The notes below the pieces were generated by a model. It had not been told where the DNA came from and did not search any database. It saw only the letters and a list, made by a program, of their open reading frames with translations. 64,000 bases of DNA from an uncultured Flavobacteriales bacterium (GTDB taxonomy: Bacteria; Bacteroidota; Bacteroidia; Flavobacteriales_D; Sanyastnellaceae), in the NCBI GenBank assembly GCA_905478795.1, contig CAJQJX010000016.1, positions 1 through 64,000 of the forward strand, read 5' to 3'. Position numbers and translations under genes: made by a program. Positions 9,046 to 17,981 of this stretch are shown in pieces. Position 1 is the stretch's first letter. Every line of letters begins with the position of its first letter.

Positions 9046-11625
9046 TTAACGCTCGGCCCGATCCGTTGGAGCATACATGGCCAGGTGCTCCACCTTGACT
9101 TGTTCAGGAACGGCAATCCTACCGTCAGAGGACTTAAAGCCCACCCAGTGGAGCTTCCCCGGCAACACAATGAATCCATTGTCTTCGAAACGGCCCTCGG
9201 TATCTGAAGTCAACCGCACCCCACAGGCCACAGCATCGGACGCAAGCCACACACCCCCTGAATCAGGGGTACAGACTACTTGTGCGGCAGGCCATGCCAT
9301 CTCCGATGGCCGGTCCAAGGCCACCAAACCTGAGTCCAAAGTCGTCCCTTCATAGGACTTCCAGATCCATGCCATGACACCTTGTTCCTCTGGAAGGGGC
9401 TCAACAGCCACCTCTACCATTCCCACGTGTCCACTGATTTTGAGATCCGCTTTGCCCGCTGACAGGGTATCTCCTGTCAAGGCAATCATGGCCCACGAAA
9501 CCTCTCCCAAGGCAGGCACACTGCCCAGGTTTTGCGCCACCAACCGTACCCCATCCCTGTCACTGCGGTCCCACATAATCCGCTCATTTTGATTGGCATG
9601 GCGCACCGCATGGTGGGCAAGCTTCCATCGGCCCGCGTGATCCACAGTCGACCACGACACAGTGGGCCACACATCATCCAACTGCCAATACAGTGAGCCT
9701 GCAGTCTTCTCCGAGGCGCAGCGGTGGCGTTCCAAAGCCTGGCGAAGTCCTTCCGCTTGGGTCAATTGGGTCAGATGAATCCATCGATCCAACCGGTCCA
9801 TCCCCGGCGCCTCCACCGCATCGGGATCGGCGTAGTAGCGCCCAGCGTAGTGCTGCATCATGTCCCAGCCATCAAAACCCGGCTCCAACCAATCCATGGT
9901 ACATCGCTGTCGGAACTGCAATACGCTGTCTTCAAAATCGACCACCCCCACATCGGTCAGGGTTTTCCTGTCCGGTACACTCTGCAATCCGTATTCACTG
10001 GCAAACCGCCCCGATTCTGTGGAGTAATAGTCGAAATCTGCGGTTCCAAACCACACCCCCCAATCGTGTTGGTCACCCGACTGAAGTTCTTCTGCCGCTC
10101 CCCCTTTCTCATCGGACACATCCACCTCGGAGTGCGGCGACGATGGCCAATAAAATCCCCCATTCAAATCTTCTACCAAACGGGGCAATGCTTGCTCAAA
10201 AACTGCCGCGTAAGCATTCCTCACGTCTGCTGAATCTGTCCCGTGTAGTCCGTAAGCATCCTGCCACCCCCAAGCGCGCCATGCATGCTCCGACTCGTTG
10301 TTCCCACACCACAGGGCCAAGGACGTTCTGTTGCGCAACCGCCGGATGGATTCCTCGGCCTCAGCCAAGAAGTTTTGGCGCCAACCTTGGTCGCCCGGCA
10401 CCATCGCACAGGCCGACATGAAATCCTGCCAGACCAATATTCCATGGACCTCACATAAATCATAAAGACTTTCGTCGCCATACACTCCGCCGCCCCAAAT
10501 GCGCAGCATGTTCATATTTGCCGCCGTCGCATGGCCCACCATTTCGGGCAAACGCGCCAAAGAGCGCACAGGAAAATAGTCCGGCGGAATCACATTGGCG
10601 CCACGCAGCTGAACCGGTTTTCCGTTCACAACGCACCGAAAGGAACGGCCATATTCATCCGATTCTCTGTCCCAATCAATTGTCCGAACACCAAATCGGT
10701 GGGCATCCATTCGCCCATCACTGGTTCTCCATTCCAACCCATACAAAGGCTGCTTCCCCATACCCATTGGCCACCACCATTCTGGTTTCTCCCACGCCAA
10801 CTCGTACCGGTTTTCCGAGACACGCTCCACCACCGTGTTGACCAGTGAATCGCGCAGTGTCAGGGCCCACTCCAAATCTGGAACCGGACCATCAAAAACC
10901 AGCGCGTAACGCACTGAATCCCCATTGCCCTCCATAAACTGATACCGGAAGTCAGGCAATGCAGCGACTGGACGCACCCAACGGACTGGCTTCCAAATAC
11001 CACTGGTCACCAGCCTTGGGCCCCAGTCCCATCCGTAGTGATACATCGCCTTTCGGGTGACGGCACTCGTCTGCTGCCCAATGGGTTTGGCCTCATTGCT
11101 CGCGGGGATGGGCCATGGAGAAAGGTCCAAACGGGCTTGTCCACGCCGCACCGGACTCTGCAACACCACCTCGAGGGTATCCCCTGCTGCATCCTGCGGT
11201 AAAGACACGCGCCAACTTCTGTGCATGTTGTTGGCCTCCATGACGGTATCGCCTCTAAAAACAACCACAGCATAGGTGTCCAACCCTTCAAAAAGCACCT
11301 CCCACCCCAACGAATCGTTGGGCGTCGGTGGCACGGCACACCGATAGCGCCAATCACGCCCCTCAATCCAAGTCGCCCCCAATTCTTCCATGTCATTGAA
11401 GGGATCGGCCAAAAGGCCATGGTGCTCCAAGTCGGTGTGGATGCAACCCGGAACTTCAGCCGCCCTCCACACTTGAGAAGTATCCTGGAATGCCCAACCG
11501 CCCCAAGCAGGCCCGCGGTGTCCTTCAAAATTTTGCGGCTCAGAACCACACCCACCCGTTCCACAAAGCATCACCAAAGCCAAAGCGGACAACATGAATC
11601 TTGTGATGGAAGTCGTCAAGGGCAT
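9046..11625 (-). CDS. GH2 beta-mannosidase-like lipoprotein
   Basis: 859 residues. The N-terminus has a hydrophobic signal ending in CGTGGCGSE, a likely lipoprotein Cys though the lipobox is not perfect. The sugar-binding domain (AEVPGCIHTDLEHHGLLADPF) is characteristic of beta-mannosidases of GH2. The catalytic barrel shows WCGNNESEHAW with the acid/base Glu and ASEYGLQS with the likely nucleophile. A conserved WQLDDVWPTVSWSTVDH follows, again mannosidase-like. It would release beta-linked mannose from manno-oligosaccharides or glycoproteins in the periplasm or at the surface. It stands apart from the glucan locus. Family certain; mannose specificity by family resemblance. Confidence 0.92.
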   Translation of the reverse strand: MPLTTSITRFMLSALALVMLCGTGGCGSEPQNFEGHRGPAWGGWAFQDTSQVWRAAEVPGCIHTDLEHHGLLADPFNDMEELGATWIEGRDWRYRCAVPPTPNDSLGWEVLFEGLDTYAVVVFRGDTVMEANNMHRSWRVSLPQDAAGDTLEVVLQSPVRRGQARLDLSPWPIPASNEAKPIGQQTSAVTRKAMYHYGWDWGPRLVTSGIWKPVRWVRPVAALPDFRYQFMEGNGDSVRYALVFDGPVPDLEWALTLRDSLVNTVVERVSENRYELAWEKPEWWWPMGMGKQPLYGLEWRTSDGRMDAHRFGVRTIDWDRESDEYGRSFRCVVNGKPVQLRGANVIPPDYFPVRSLARLPEMVGHATAANMNMLRIWGGGVYGDESLYDLCEVHGILVWQDFMSACAMVPGDQGWRQNFLAEAEESIRRLRNRTSLALWCGNNESEHAWRAWGWQDAYGLHGTDSADVRNAYAAVFEQALPRLVEDLNGGFYWPSSPHSEVDVSDEKGGAAEELQSGDQHDWGVWFGTADFDYYSTESGRFASEYGLQSVPDRKTLTDVGVVDFEDSVLQFRQRCTMDWLEPGFDGWDMMQHYAGRYYADPDAVEAPGMDRLDRWIHLTQLTQAEGLRQALERHRCASEKTAGSLYWQLDDVWPTVSWSTVDHAGRWKLAHHAVRHANQNERIMWDRSDRDGVRLVAQNLGSVPALGEVSWAMIALTGDTLSAGKADLKISGHVGMVEVAVEPLPEEQGVMAWIWKSYEGTTLDSGLVALDRPSEMAWPAAQVVCTPDSGGVWLASDAVACGVRLTSDTEGRFEDNGFIVLPGKLHWVGFKSSDGRIAVPEQVKVEHLAMYAPTDRAER

Positions 11626-11695
11626 GGCATCATTTGAAGGCTCGGAAGAACATCATTCTTGTATAGATGTTGTCTACCCAATCACAACCAATTTA

Positions 11696-13915
11696 ATGCG
11701 TTATTTCATTACCCTCTTGGCGTTGTTCGCCGGCTGCCTGGCCGCAACAGCCCAATGCAATGGGGACCACCACGTCGCCATCTACAATTACGAGATCGAG
11801 CCCTCTGAACTGACTATACAGGTCGGAGAATCTGTATCCTTCACCAACTACGGCGGATGGCACAGCATCAATGGAGAAACCAGTTACACTGGTGAAGACT
11901 TTGACAATCCTGTGCCCTTCAACTTGGCCGCCAATTACGCCTGGTGGTTCTTCAACAATTGCTTGGGCACGGTCACATTTGACGAACCCGGTGTCTATCA
12001 TTTTGAAGATGGAGTGGGCAACAATGCTGAACATGAAGGCATGGTCGGCACCATCATTGTTGAAGAGGGTGAAACCACCACCGTTGTCGACGTCATCGTT
12101 AACAGCGCAGTGCACAATCTCCTTGAAGCAGCGGTGATCGAAGCAGACCTCGCGGGCGCCCTCTCCGGCGAAGGCCCCTTTACGGTGTTTGCCCCTACCG
12201 ATGATGCTTTCCTTACGTTGGCCACCGCTTTGAACGCTACGGCTGAAGACCTTTTGGCCCTGCCCGGACTCGCGGACATTTTGCTGTACCACGTGGTGGG
12301 CGCTCAGGTCCTGTCGACCGACCTCGCCGACGGTGCCACTGCCACTACGCTCCTGGGAGAAGACGTGACCGTCACCATCAACGATGGTGGCATCTTCATC
12401 AACGACGCCCAGGTCACCGTCGCGGACATCGTCACCGACAACGGTGTGGTTCACGTCATCGATGCGGTATTGCTTCCGCCCACCGAACCTGAGACCACCA
12501 CCGTGGTAGACGTGATCGTCAACAGCGAGGCACACAACATTTTGGAGGCTGCGGTGATCGAAGCGGACCTCGCGGGCGCCCTTTCCGGTGATGGCCCCTT
12601 TACGGTGTTTGCCCCTACCGATGATGCCTTTGCCGCCCTCGCGGCAGGATTGGACGCTACGGCTGAAGACCTTTTGGCCCTGCCCGGACTCGCGGACATT
12701 CTGCTGTACCACGTGGTGGGCGCACAGGTCCTGTCGACAGACCTCGCGGATGGTGCCACCGCCACCACGCTCCTGGGAGAAGACGTGACCGTCACCATCA
12801 ACGACGGTGGCATCTTCATCAACGACGCCCAGGTCACCGTCGCGGACATCGTCACCGACAACGGTGTGGTTCACGTCATCGATGCGGTATTGCTTCCGCC
12901 CACCGAACCTGAGACCACCACCGTGGTAGACGTCATCGTCAACAGCGAGGTGCACAACATTTTGGAGGCTGCCGTGATCGAAGCAGACCTCGCGGGCGCC
13001 CTCTCCGGTGAAGGCCCCTTTACGGTGTTTGCCCCTACCGATGATGCCTTTGCCGCCCTCGCGGCAGCATTGGACGCTACGGCTGAAGACCTTTTGGCCC
13101 TGCCCGGACTCGCGGACATTCTGCTGTACCACGTGGTGGGTGCGCAGGTCCTGTCCACAGACCTCGCCGACGGTGCCACCGCCACCACGCTTCTGGGAGA
13201 AGACGTGACCGTCACCATCAACGACGGCGGCATCTTCATCAATGACGCCCAGGTCACCGTCGCGGACATCGTCACCGACAACGGTGTGGTTCACGTCATC
13301 GACGCAGTATTGATCGCGCCAGAACCGTTCACTGTAGTCGATGTCATCGTCAACAGCGAGGTGCACAACATTTTGGAGGCTGCCGTGATCGAAGCAGACC
13401 TCGCGGGCGCCCTCTCCGGTGAAGGCCCCTTTACGGTGTTTGCCCCTACCGATGATGCCTTTGCCGCCCTCGCGGCAGCATTGGACGCTACAGCTGAAGA
13501 CCTTTTGGCCCTGCCCGGACTCGCGGACATTCTGCTGTACCACGTGGTGGGCGCACAGGTCCTGTCGACCGACCTCGCCGATGGCGCCACCGCCACAACA
13601 CTTCTTGGAGAAGACGTAGAAGTCAGCATTGATTGCGAAGGGTCCATCTTCATCAACGACGCCCAAGTCACCATTGCTGACATCATAACCGACAATGGCG
13701 TGGTCCACGTGATCGACGCTGTGCTGCTGCCTCCAGCGCCCGAGAACGACTGCGTTGATGGCGGGTGCTGCGGTGAGGGCACCATTTGGGATGCCGAGCT
13801 TGGCCAATGTGTGGTTGACAATGACGGATGCCCACAAGACGTGGACGGCGACTTTTTCATCTCCGTAGGTGACGTCTTAAGCATTCTGGTCTACTTCGGC
13901 CACGACTGCGACTGA
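11696..13915 (+). CDS. Secreted cupredoxin/fasciclin protein with four near-identical FAS1 repeats
   Basis: 739 residues. A signal peptide (1-18, ending TAQC) precedes a plastocyanin-like domain (about 21-118) in which the usual copper Cys is not in place, although GGWHSING and AEHEGMVG keep the His and Met. Four FAS1 (fasciclin) domains start near residues 130, 270, 410 and 547, each with TVFAPTDDAF and DILLYHVVGAQVLS. A Cys-rich tail follows, and the protein ends in a dockerin-like EF-hand (DVDGDFFISVGDVLSIL). FAS1 proteins usually mediate adhesion. I chose ATG 11696 because it opens a good signal peptide. A strong terminator follows. It is a paralog of the gene at 36915-39077. Confidence 0.93.
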   Translation: MRYFITLLALFAGCLAATAQCNGDHHVAIYNYEIEPSELTIQVGESVSFTNYGGWHSINGETSYTGEDFDNPVPFNLAANYAWWFFNNCLGTVTFDEPGVYHFEDGVGNNAEHEGMVGTIIVEEGETTTVVDVIVNSAVHNLLEAAVIEADLAGALSGEGPFTVFAPTDDAFLTLATALNATAEDLLALPGLADILLYHVVGAQVLSTDLADGATATTLLGEDVTVTINDGGIFINDAQVTVADIVTDNGVVHVIDAVLLPPTEPETTTVVDVIVNSEAHNILEAAVIEADLAGALSGDGPFTVFAPTDDAFAALAAGLDATAEDLLALPGLADILLYHVVGAQVLSTDLADGATATTLLGEDVTVTINDGGIFINDAQVTVADIVTDNGVVHVIDAVLLPPTEPETTTVVDVIVNSEVHNILEAAVIEADLAGALSGEGPFTVFAPTDDAFAALAAALDATAEDLLALPGLADILLYHVVGAQVLSTDLADGATATTLLGEDVTVTINDGGIFINDAQVTVADIVTDNGVVHVIDAVLIAPEPFTVVDVIVNSEVHNILEAAVIEADLAGALSGEGPFTVFAPTDDAFAALAAALDATAEDLLALPGLADILLYHVVGAQVLSTDLADGATATTLLGEDVEVSIDCEGSIFINDAQVTIADIITDNGVVHVIDAVLLPPAPENDCVDGGCCGEGTIWDAELGQCVVDNDGCPQDVDGDFFISVGDVLSILVYFGHDCD
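12083..13735 (+). repeat. Four tandem 411-420 bp in-frame repeats (FAS1 units)
   Basis: Unit starts are at 12083, 12503, 12923 and 13334, giving spacings of 420, 420 and 411 bp. Long stretches are identical between units at the DNA level, including third codon positions, for example the block around TTTACGGTGTTTGCCCC and that around CTGCCCGGACTCGCGGAC. The last unit diverges near its 3' end (13616 onward). Each unit encodes one fasciclin domain. The similarity indicates recent duplication or gene conversion and would make the region prone to unequal recombination and to assembly collapse. Confidence 0.95.
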
Positions 13916-13940
13916 TGACGCACCCATTCTAAAAGACACC

Positions 13941-13971
13941 AAAGGGGGCTGCACATGCAGCCCCCTTTTTT
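13941..13971 (+). terminator. Rho-independent terminator after the fasciclin gene
   Basis: A perfect 9-bp GC-rich stem, GGGGGCTGC (13944-13952) with GCAGCCCCC (13957-13965), a 4-nt loop and a run of six T residues. It lies 29 bp after the fasciclin stop codon. AAA before the stem can extend the pairing with the T-run. Confidence 0.93.
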
Positions 13972-13989
13972 ATGCCATAGCTTTCCGTC

Positions 13990-14538
13990 ATGCGCGGCTG
14001 CGATTTCACCATCCTATTTGCAGCCTTTGTAATCGGATGCGGGTCACCCCAATATCAGCCGACCTCTGCGGGCGGACCTCTTGATCACATCGCGACGCCC
14101 CATACCACACCTTTTGACATTCGGGTTTTTGCCAAACCCGGAAAAGCAGGTAAAACGACTCAAATCGACCTGCTCATAGAAGTGGACATCCCAGAAGGAT
14201 CTTATGTGATATCGGCCCTCTCAGAACACGACTATTTGGGCTCCTTCAAGGTCACCTGGCAAGATTCTACCATCAGTCCTGAAGGCTCCCTCGTAGAATT
14301 CCCGTTCTCCATACTGGGATGGGAACCCTTCGATCAGGTATATACCCTCATGCTCGTTGAATCCACCACAGTGCGTCAATCCTGGAATCTACCCAACGGC
14401 ACAGGGCCGTTTTCCGGACAGGTATCCTTCGTTTTGGAACCGGAATGTGTACTCTATGCGCTGGACTTCACCATTGAAAAACAACCTGGCGGGTGGTCGT
14501 CCACCAATGGATTGGTGCACCGAATCAACCCGCAATAA
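13990..14538 (+). CDS. Small lipoprotein of unknown function
   Basis: 182 residues. The signal peptide ends in the lipobox VIGC (Cys17), so it should be a membrane-anchored lipoprotein. The mature part is rich in beta-strand pattern (RVFAKPGKAGKTTQIDLLIEVDIPEGSYV and VEFPFSILGWE) and faintly resembles the immunoglobulin-like N-terminal domain of DsbD-type proteins, but there is no CxxC and only a single later Cys. It lies between a strong terminator and the convergent rmuC gene, whose stop is 4 bp away, so it is probably a single-gene transcript. I cannot assign a function. Confidence 0.75.
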   Translation: MRGCDFTILFAAFVIGCGSPQYQPTSAGGPLDHIATPHTTPFDIRVFAKPGKAGKTTQIDLLIEVDIPEGSYVISALSEHDYLGSFKVTWQDSTISPEGSLVEFPFSILGWEPFDQVYTLMLVESTTVRQSWNLPNGTGPFSGQVSFVLEPECVLYALDFTIEKQPGGWSSTNGLVHRINPQ

Positions 14539-14542
14539 GGAC

Positions 14543-15880
14543 TCAGTCTTCCTCAGGCTGCACGCGAGTATCGGTTTCGCTGCCCTCAGAAAGCGCCAAG
14601 ATCCGGCTGCTCTCATCGGCATCGATGAGCGCCACATCCCGCAACTTCCTTTCCATCACATTGGTCCGGGTGTTGCGCAGCTTCTCCAGCTCAGTCTTGG
14701 CCTTGCCCAAGCGGTCATCGACCTTCTCGAGTTGTTCGGCGAACTTCCCAAACTCCGTCTTGACAGCCTCCAAAATCTTCCACACTTCGCTGCTCCGTTT
14801 GGTCACAGCCAAAGTCCTGAAGCCCATCTGTAAACTGTTGAGCAAGGCGGACATGGTCGTTGGCCCTGTCACGGTGATGCGGTATTTGCGCTGCAGGGTT
14901 TCAAAAACTCCCGGATGGCGCAACACTTCTGCATAAAGGCTCTCTACGGGAAGGAACATGACCCCAAAATCCGTCGTGTGGGGCACCTCTACGTATTTCT
15001 CACTAATGTCTTTTGCAAAGGACTCAATGGTTCGGGTCAAGGCCTTTTCAGCAGCCTGAATTCCCGCGAGATCTCCGACTTCGCGCGCTGTGAGCAAATC
15101 CTCATACCCCTTGAGCGGAAACTTGCTGTCAATGGGCAGCCAAACAGACTCGTTGTCGTCTTGACCCGGCATCCGAACGGCAAATTCAACACGCTCTGAG
15201 CTTCCGGGACGGGTGGCGATGTTTTCCTCGTATTGCTCTGTGGTCAGTAATTGCTCTAGGATATTGCCCAATTGATACTCTCCAAGGATGCCCTTCGTCT
15301 TGACATTGGTCAACACCTTTTTCAAGTCCCCCACTCCGCTGGCCAGTGTTTGCATCTCGCCCAGCCCCTTGTGAACCTGTTCTAAGCGATCACTGACTTG
15401 TTTGAACGATTCACCAAGGCGTTTCTCCAAAGTGACCTGGAGCTTCTCGTCCACGGTCTTGCGCATTTCATCCAGCCGCTTGCCATTGTCATCGCGCATC
15501 TCCTTGAGCTGCTTCTCTACCGTACCCCTGACATCCTTGACCGAATCCAGGCTTTTCTTGCCTTGGTCATCGAGCTGCTTCAACAAATCACCAAACCGGT
15601 CGCGAAGCGCATCGGATTGGGTCTTACTCTGGTCCTCCATTTGTTTCCTGAAAGCGCCAAATCCATCGGTCAACTCTTTCCGCTGCGCTTGCGCCAGCGC
15701 AGCACCTTCCTTTCGATTCTCGCGAAATTCATCCCGAATCACGGCCTCTAAACGGTCCAGCCTCTCCTCGGTTTTCCCATCGCTAACACCGGCTCCTTTG
15801 CGGCTACGGGTGAGCACAAGGAAGCATGCGAGCGCCGCAAACAAGGCAGCGAGGGAAGAAAGAATCAGGACTGCAGACAT
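14543..15880 (-). CDS. rmuC: DNA recombination protein RmuC
   Basis: 445 residues. One N-terminal membrane helix (about 3-24) is followed by a long coiled coil (about 38-180, rich in Lys, Glu, Asp and Gln) and the RmuC nuclease-like core: GILGEYQLGNILEQLL, VWLPIDSKFPL, and PHTTDFGVMFLPVESLYAEVLR. It is a member of the RmuC family, related to the PD-(D/E)xK nuclease fold and known to limit DNA inversions at short inverted repeats. The domain order and length match the family. It stands alone between convergent and divergent neighbours. Confidence 0.95.
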   Translation of the reverse strand: MSAVLILSSLAALFAALACFLVLTRSRKGAGVSDGKTEERLDRLEAVIRDEFRENRKEGAALAQAQRKELTDGFGAFRKQMEDQSKTQSDALRDRFGDLLKQLDDQGKKSLDSVKDVRGTVEKQLKEMRDDNGKRLDEMRKTVDEKLQVTLEKRLGESFKQVSDRLEQVHKGLGEMQTLASGVGDLKKVLTNVKTKGILGEYQLGNILEQLLTTEQYEENIATRPGSSERVEFAVRMPGQDDNESVWLPIDSKFPLKGYEDLLTAREVGDLAGIQAAEKALTRTIESFAKDISEKYVEVPHTTDFGVMFLPVESLYAEVLRHPGVFETLQRKYRITVTGPTTMSALLNSLQMGFRTLAVTKRSSEVWKILEAVKTEFGKFAEQLEKVDDRLGKAKTELEKLRNTRTNVMERKLRDVALIDADESSRILALSEGSETDTRVQPEED

Positions 15881-16082
15881 GTTGTAAAGGTGCTGTATTT
15901 ACCCGGTATGAAGAGGAAAGGTAGCGGGATTTACCTCCACCAGAGAATGGACGTTTTCACCAAAGAACTGGGCGCCACACCTCTGAAAACAGCCACATTT
16001 AACACAAGAACCTTCACAAAACACCTGCTGCACCAACACCCACTCATGCGATTCTGAGGATTTTTGAATTCACCTTACTACA

Positions 16083-16493
16083 ATGAAACATTTACTTCCT
16101 TTTTTCGCAGGCTTGGTGACTTTCATGGTCATCAGCACTGTTTTTTACATGGGTATCATGGAATACCCCACAAGCACATGCGTGGTTCCTGAGGACCAAA
16201 TGAACATGGGCGCCATGATCTTCGGCAACGCCTTGATGGTCGGTCTAGCGGCTTATATCATCCAGTTGGGCAGCAATTTCTCACCAGCTGCCGGTGCCAA
16301 GCATGGCGCGGTCGCTGGCCTTGTCGCAAACGGAATGCTCAACGTGTTCATTTATGGCTTCTTCACCTGTGATGGCGGGCACATTTTCTCGATGAACGAG
16401 GGCATTGTCGACGTGGTGGCGAACATCGTCTTTATGGCCGCCACGGGCGCCGTAATCGGCATGTTGTACCAACGCAACGCTGCCAAATCTTAA
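16083..16493 (+). CDS. Small four-helix membrane protein of unknown function
   Basis: 136 residues with four hydrophobic stretches: residues 4-24 (LLPFFAGLVTFMVISTVF), about 43-62 (AMIFGNALMVGLAAYII), about 75-95 and about 108-130. Residues between the first two helices carry a Cys and acidic groups (STCVVPEDQMN). No family motif that I recognise; small inner-membrane proteins of this pattern are common in marine Bacteroidota. A clear hairpin terminator follows at 16566, supporting a monocistronic transcript. Its start is preceded by 202 bp of non-coding DNA shared with the divergent rmuC. Confidence 0.75.
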   Translation: MKHLLPFFAGLVTFMVISTVFYMGIMEYPTSTCVVPEDQMNMGAMIFGNALMVGLAAYIIQLGSNFSPAAGAKHGAVAGLVANGMLNVFIYGFFTCDGGHIFSMNEGIVDVVANIVFMAATGAVIGMLYQRNAAKS

Positions 16494-16565
16494 TACAGAG
16501 ATCAACACTGAATGGCACCCATGGATATGGGTGGCCTCGATCAGAATCTCCCTTTTTGGGAAATG

Positions 16566-16598
16566 CCCTTCGGACATCCGTTCGAAGGGTATTTTTTT
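16566..16598 (+). terminator. Rho-independent terminator
   Basis: A hairpin with left arm CCCTTCGGAC (16566-16575), loop ATCC and right arm GTTCGAAGGG (16580-16589), including one G-T pair, followed by TATTTTTTT. It lies 72 bp after the small membrane protein gene and before the convergent MORN-type gene. Confidence 0.85.
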
Positions 16599-16675
16599 GG
16601 TGAAAGGCCCCATAGATCCCGGTGGGGCTCAAGGAACCCTGAGACCGATTCCGAAAGGCCATTTTGAGCCTCCCC

Positions 16676-17173
16676 CTATTCGCTTTCACCGGGCCACAAT
16701 ATCTCTTCAGGACACGGCATCAGCGCTCCATCTGGCGTGAAACACTTGGCATCCAGCTCCTCTCCCACACCAATAAAGGGGCCCGAAGGTTCTTCAAAGG
16801 CAAAGCGTTTTTGAAAGAAGACCTCACCATCAGGATACCAACCATTCCACAACACATATGGCGGATCAAACACCTCCTCGCTGCGCAGCTGTCCATTCAG
16901 GTGCCATTCCTGACAGTTGAACCCCCATTCTCCATCCTCAATGACACACTCGCTCTTCAGGGCGCCGTTGGGCCAGAGATCAAACAACGTGCCCGTGAAA
17001 GGGTGTAACACCGGCTCGTCCAACCCCGTGGAGTCTGCAGCTTCATACAGGAACCGTCCCGAAATGACGATGTCATCGACATGAACCCGCCTTTGTGCCG
17101 AAGCGACTTTGGTCATCAATACACCGGCCAAACACAGCGCCGCTGTCCCCAAAGACAACACACGACACCCCAT
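16676..17173 (-). CDS. Secreted MORN-repeat-like protein
   Basis: 165 residues with a signal peptide (about 1-27, cleaved near ASAQ). The mature part contains MORN_2-type repeats of the YwqK family: LFDLWPNGALKSE, EWHLNGQLRSEEVF and WYPDGEVFFQK, which pair an aromatic with a NG/DG turn. Such proteins are common and mostly uncharacterised in Bacteroidota. Its ATG shares one nucleotide with the stop of the upstream nitroreductase gene (TGATG), so the two are translationally coupled. A TTG codon one position earlier would be an alternative start. Confidence 0.78.
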   Translation of the reverse strand: MGCRVLSLGTAALCLAGVLMTKVASAQRRVHVDDIVISGRFLYEAADSTGLDEPVLHPFTGTLFDLWPNGALKSECVIEDGEWGFNCQEWHLNGQLRSEEVFDPPYVLWNGWYPDGEVFFQKRFAFEEPSGPFIGVGEELDAKCFTPDGALMPCPEEILWPGESE

Positions 17174-17946
17174 CAATGGCGGTGGATAAAGTGCTTGCGA
17201 TCAAACCGTTGCTGCGCACCATAAACCCCTCCCTCGGCCCGCTTGCCCGCAGAAATCACCATGGTCACCACCGCCTGACGCGGCAATCCCAAAAGGCGTT
17301 TGACCCGAGCGCTGTCCATGCCCTCCATGGGACAAGTGTCAAAACCATGGGCGCGCATAGCCAGCATGAATTGGGCACAAGCCAATGCCGTGGATTTGTG
17401 CGCCCAAATGCGCATCCCCCACTTGCCAATCGGCTCACGCGGAATCGGCTTCCGCAGTCCACGCCACCGGGTGATCCACCATTTAAATGGCGTCCGCCAG
17501 CCAAAAGCTCCTTGATCATAGACCAGCGGCGTGATCTTTCGATAATACTGATAGGCGCTTTCCGGGACAGTACCTGCACGGTCAAACGCCTCGAGCATCC
17601 ATTGGTTGTTGCGTCTCCACAAATCCGGCCTGCCCACAAAGACCAACAATTCTGGTGCCGTCCCGGCCGCTGGCTGAGACAAACAGGCCTCTACCAAGGC
17701 CGCCTTCTTCGCCGCATCGACCACATGGTGGATTTCCCATGTCTGCAAATTGGAAGAGTTCGGGGCCTTTAAGGCCGCGTCCATGCACGCTTCCATCACC
17801 GACTCCGGAATGGGATCATCGGCGTATACGCGGACGCTGCGCCGCGAATCCACGACAGCGTGAAATGCTGCAGAATCGGTTGGTGGAGCGGGAGCCGCTG
17901 AACGCGACTTCTGCTCAACAGGCTTGAAAATATTGACCTTGGACAT
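17173..17946 (-). CDS. Nitroreductase-family flavoprotein
   Basis: 257 residues. The FMN-binding nitroreductase core begins at AVVDSRRSVRVYADDPIPE, continues with MDAALKAPNSSNLQTWEIHHV and ends with the conserved CPMEGMDSARVKRLLGLPRQAVVTMVISAGKR. It should bind FMN and reduce nitro compounds, quinones or other acceptors with NAD(P)H. The N-terminal 30 residues and a Trp-rich middle insertion (GWRTPFKWWITRWRGL) are longer than usual. It lies 35 bp after the TspO/beta-lactamase gene and overlaps the MORN gene, indicating one transcript. Physiological substrate unknown. Confidence 0.9.
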   Translation of the reverse strand: MSKVNIFKPVEQKSRSAAPAPPTDSAAFHAVVDSRRSVRVYADDPIPESVMEACMDAALKAPNSSNLQTWEIHHVVDAAKKAALVEACLSQPAAGTAPELLVFVGRPDLWRRNNQWMLEAFDRAGTVPESAYQYYRKITPLVYDQGAFGWRTPFKWWITRWRGLRKPIPREPIGKWGMRIWAHKSTALACAQFMLAMRAHGFDTCPMEGMDSARVKRLLGLPRQAVVTMVISAGKRAEGGVYGAQQRFDRKHFIHRH

Positions 17947-17981
17947 GGTGCCAAAGATGCGGCTCTAAGCCTTCACCCGGT

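Noticed and set aside
9035-9049. Small AACCG/CGGTT hairpin between the glpF and GH2 stop codons
   Set aside because: Only a 5-bp stem without a T-run; not a credible terminator.
12083-13735. Tandem repeats as CRISPR or phage element
   Set aside because: Repeats are 411-420 bp, without spacers, and in frame with a fasciclin coding sequence.
11693-13837. 714-codon open frame antisense to the fasciclin gene
   Set aside because: Length comes from the repeat structure of the sense gene; the antisense product is repetitive without any domain motif.
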